Assembly: GCF_900111245.1 (NCBI RefSeq) | Contig: NZ_FOGO01000015.1 | Span: 110,101 to 174,100, forward strand | Origin: Streptomyces qinglanensis | GTDB taxonomy: Bacteria; Actinomycetota; Actinomycetes; Streptomycetales; Streptomycetaceae | Direction of reading: 5' to 3' | Length of the DNA stretch: 64,000 nt | Part shown: positions 62,550-64,000 of the stretch, one piece after another | Position numbering within the stretch: position 1 is the stretch's first letter | Layout: every line of letters begins with the position of its first letter | Notes under the pieces: model-generated | Told to the model about the DNA's origin: nothing | The model's database searches: none | What the model saw: only the letters and a program-made list of their open reading frames with translations | Made by a program: the position numbers and the translations under genes

Positions 62550-62620
62550 ACTTACTTGACGCCCGGCTAGTGGCGCCCTACTTTGTCCATCGTACTGAAC
62601 TAGCCGTGCGGCAAGTAAGT
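62550..62620. promoter_or_regulatory. Two inverted 22-bp operators between tetR and the MFS gene
   Basis: ACTTACTTG-N5-CGGCTAGT at 62550-62571 recurs in inverted orientation at 62599-62620 (ACTAGCCG-N5-CAAGTAAGT). The two copies have 17 matching flank positions and differ only in the N5. Their centres are 49 bases apart, one near each gene's start. Confidence 0.85.
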
Positions 62621-62643
62621 GGCGAGCAGAGGGAGTGGCCGCG

Positions 62644-64000
62644 CATGAGTGCGAGCAGCGCGACAAACGGGGCGGAATCGGAAACGGAGGGCCTCCGCGT
62701 CAAGGAAGGGCCGAGTCCGGGCCAAGGGATTCCCGAGGCGGCCGGGGACGCCTCCGGGGCGGCTCCGGGTCCCGCGGCGGAGGACGCCCCCGGGACCGAA
62801 ACCGCCCCGGTCGCGGCAGCGGCCTCCGACGCGGAGGGCGCCGGCGGCGCCGGATCCGCCTCCGGCGCGGGGGCCGGAGGACGCAAGCCGCGCAGCGTGC
62901 GGCTGGTTCTGCTCTCCCTGATGATCGCCGTCCTGCTCGCCATGCTGGACAACATGATCGTGGGTACGGCCATGCCCACCATCGTCGGCGAGCTCGGCGG
63001 CCTCGAACACCTCTCCTGGGTCGTCACCGCCTACACCCTGACCACCGCCGCCTCGACGCCGATCTGGGGCAAGCTCGGCGACATGTTCGGGCGCAAGGGC
63101 GTCTTCCTCACCTCGATCGTGCTCTTCCTCATCGGCTCGATGACCTCGGGCGCGGCCCAGACGATGGGCCAGCTCATCGGCTTCCGCGCCGTGCAGGGCC
63201 TGGGCGCGGGCGGGCTCATGGTCGGCGCCATGGCGATCATGGGCGATCTGATCCCGCCCCGCGAGCGCGGCAAGTACATGGGCCTGATGGCCGGGGTGAT
63301 GTCCCTCGCCATGATCGGCGGCCCGCTCGTCGGCGGGACGCTCACCGACCACCTCGGATGGCGCTGGGCCTTCTACATCAACCTGCCGCTGGGCGCCGTC
63401 GCGCTCGCCATGGTCGGCACCGTCCTGCACCTGCCGAAGAAGCCCGCCAAGGGCCGGATCGACTACCTCGGCGCCGGGCTGCTGACCGCCGGCATCACCT
63501 CGGCCGTGCTCGTCACGAGCTGGGGCGGCACCGAGTACGACTGGGACTCGGCCACCATCGTCGGCCTCGCGCTGCTCGCCGTGGCCGCGCTGGCCGCCTT
63601 CCCCTTCGTCGAGCGCCGGGTCGCCGAGCCGATCCTCCCGCTGCGGGTCTTCCACAGCCGGAACTTCTCGCTGGTGGCCCTCATCGGCTTCGTGCTCGGC
63701 TTCGTGATGTTCGGCTCGATGACCTTCCTGCCGCTCTTCCAGCAGAGCGTCCAGGGCGCTTCGGCCACCAACTCCGGGCTGCTGCTGCTCCCCGTACTGC
63801 TGCCGATGATGGTCGTCTCGGTGGTCACCGGCCGGGCCACCACCCGGACGGGCAAGTACCGCATGTACCCGATCATGGGTGGTGCGCTGATCCCGGTCGG
63901 CCTCTTCCTGCTGGCGCAGATGGACGTCGGCACCAGCAGGCTGACCTCCGGCCTCTACATGGCGGTGCTCGGCGCGGGCATGGGCTTCCTGATGCAGCTC
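62644..64000 (+). CDS. DHA2-type MFS multidrug exporter, 3' end outside the window
   Basis: An open frame runs from ATG 62644 to the window edge (452 codons) without a stop. The first 85 residues are an Ala/Gly/Glu-rich cytoplasmic lead. Then come membrane helices of the 14-span drug:H+ antiporter family: LVLLSLMIAVLLAMLDNMIVGTAMPTIVGEL (motif D1), WGKLGDMFGRKGVFL (motif A), GLGAGGLMVGAMAIMGDLIPPRERGKYMGL and MIGGPLVGGTLTDHLGWRWAFYINLPLG (motif C), read in order. GAGGGAG lies about ten bases upstream. It is divergent from the TetR gene, the usual efflux pair. Confidence 0.92.

Overview
The window reads as a chromosomal segment of a Streptomyces or a close actinomycete relative. The evidence is very high G+C, third-codon G/C bias, frequent GTG starts, strong GA-rich ribosome binding sites, and typical lineage genes: WhiJ/AbaA/BldB-like regulatory trio, tipA with its box, Lsr2, ClpC, a stand-alone second nuoD, DUF397, DUF2277 and a tripartite DHA2 exporter/TetR pair. 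Most of it is core genome. I see no rRNA, tRNA, CRISPR array, insertion sequence, integrase or prophage gene.

0-7 kb: the end of an unknown gene, a secreted streptogrisin C-type serine protease with a chitin-binding module, a MarR regulator, DUF2277, a lone cyclic-nucleotide-binding domain protein, a divergent MreB-like protein and a fused ABC exporter whose promoter looks leaderless and MerR-type. 7-13.5 kb: a developmental-type regulatory trio (DUF397, anti-sigma-like ATPase, XRE/DUF5753), an aldehyde dehydrogenase with an altered catalytic motif, DinB/DUF664, PadR and TipA. 13.6-24 kb: a ThrE-like exporter, Ppa, PBP4-type DacB, a zinc protease, TilS, Hpt, FtsH and FolE. 24-30 kb: a folate operon on the minus strand (folP-NTF2-folB-folK-DUF3180) and two PH-domain membrane proteins. 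30-42.5 kb: NuoD2, an osmoprotectant-type ABC transporter with a divergent ATPase gene, a flavoprotein disulfide reductase, a MidA-type methyltransferase (a possible NuoD modifier), a two-component system and an ArsR-like regulator. 42.6-48.6 kb: a tightly overlapping pantothenate/NAD/CoA operon (DUF2520-panC-nadB-nadC-coaX). 48.8-54.6 kb: small hypotheticals, BlaI-like, ArgA, Lsr2 and ClpC. 54.7-60.7 kb: two adjacent, paralogous NACHT (bacterial NLR-like) ATPases on the minus strand. 60.9-64 kb: an M23 peptidase and a TetR/DHA2 efflux pair with paired operators, running off the window.

The most notable accessory content is the tandem NACHT pair. It consists of two STAND-type P-loop proteins with shared helical N-termini; only one carries a long leucine-rich C-terminus, and each gene has its own candidate promoter. 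They are good candidates for anti-phage or other conflict NLRs. Other unusual items are a cluster of perfect palindromes inside the anti-sigma-like ATPase gene, a Glu-to-Gln change in the aldehyde dehydrogenase, a degenerate nucleotide site in the MreB-like protein, several clear operator architectures (tipA box, ABC exporter dyad, TetR and ArsR double operators), and short tandem repeats that start exactly at stop codons (marR, folE).

All family assignments are from reading motifs and from memory of the families. No database search was run.
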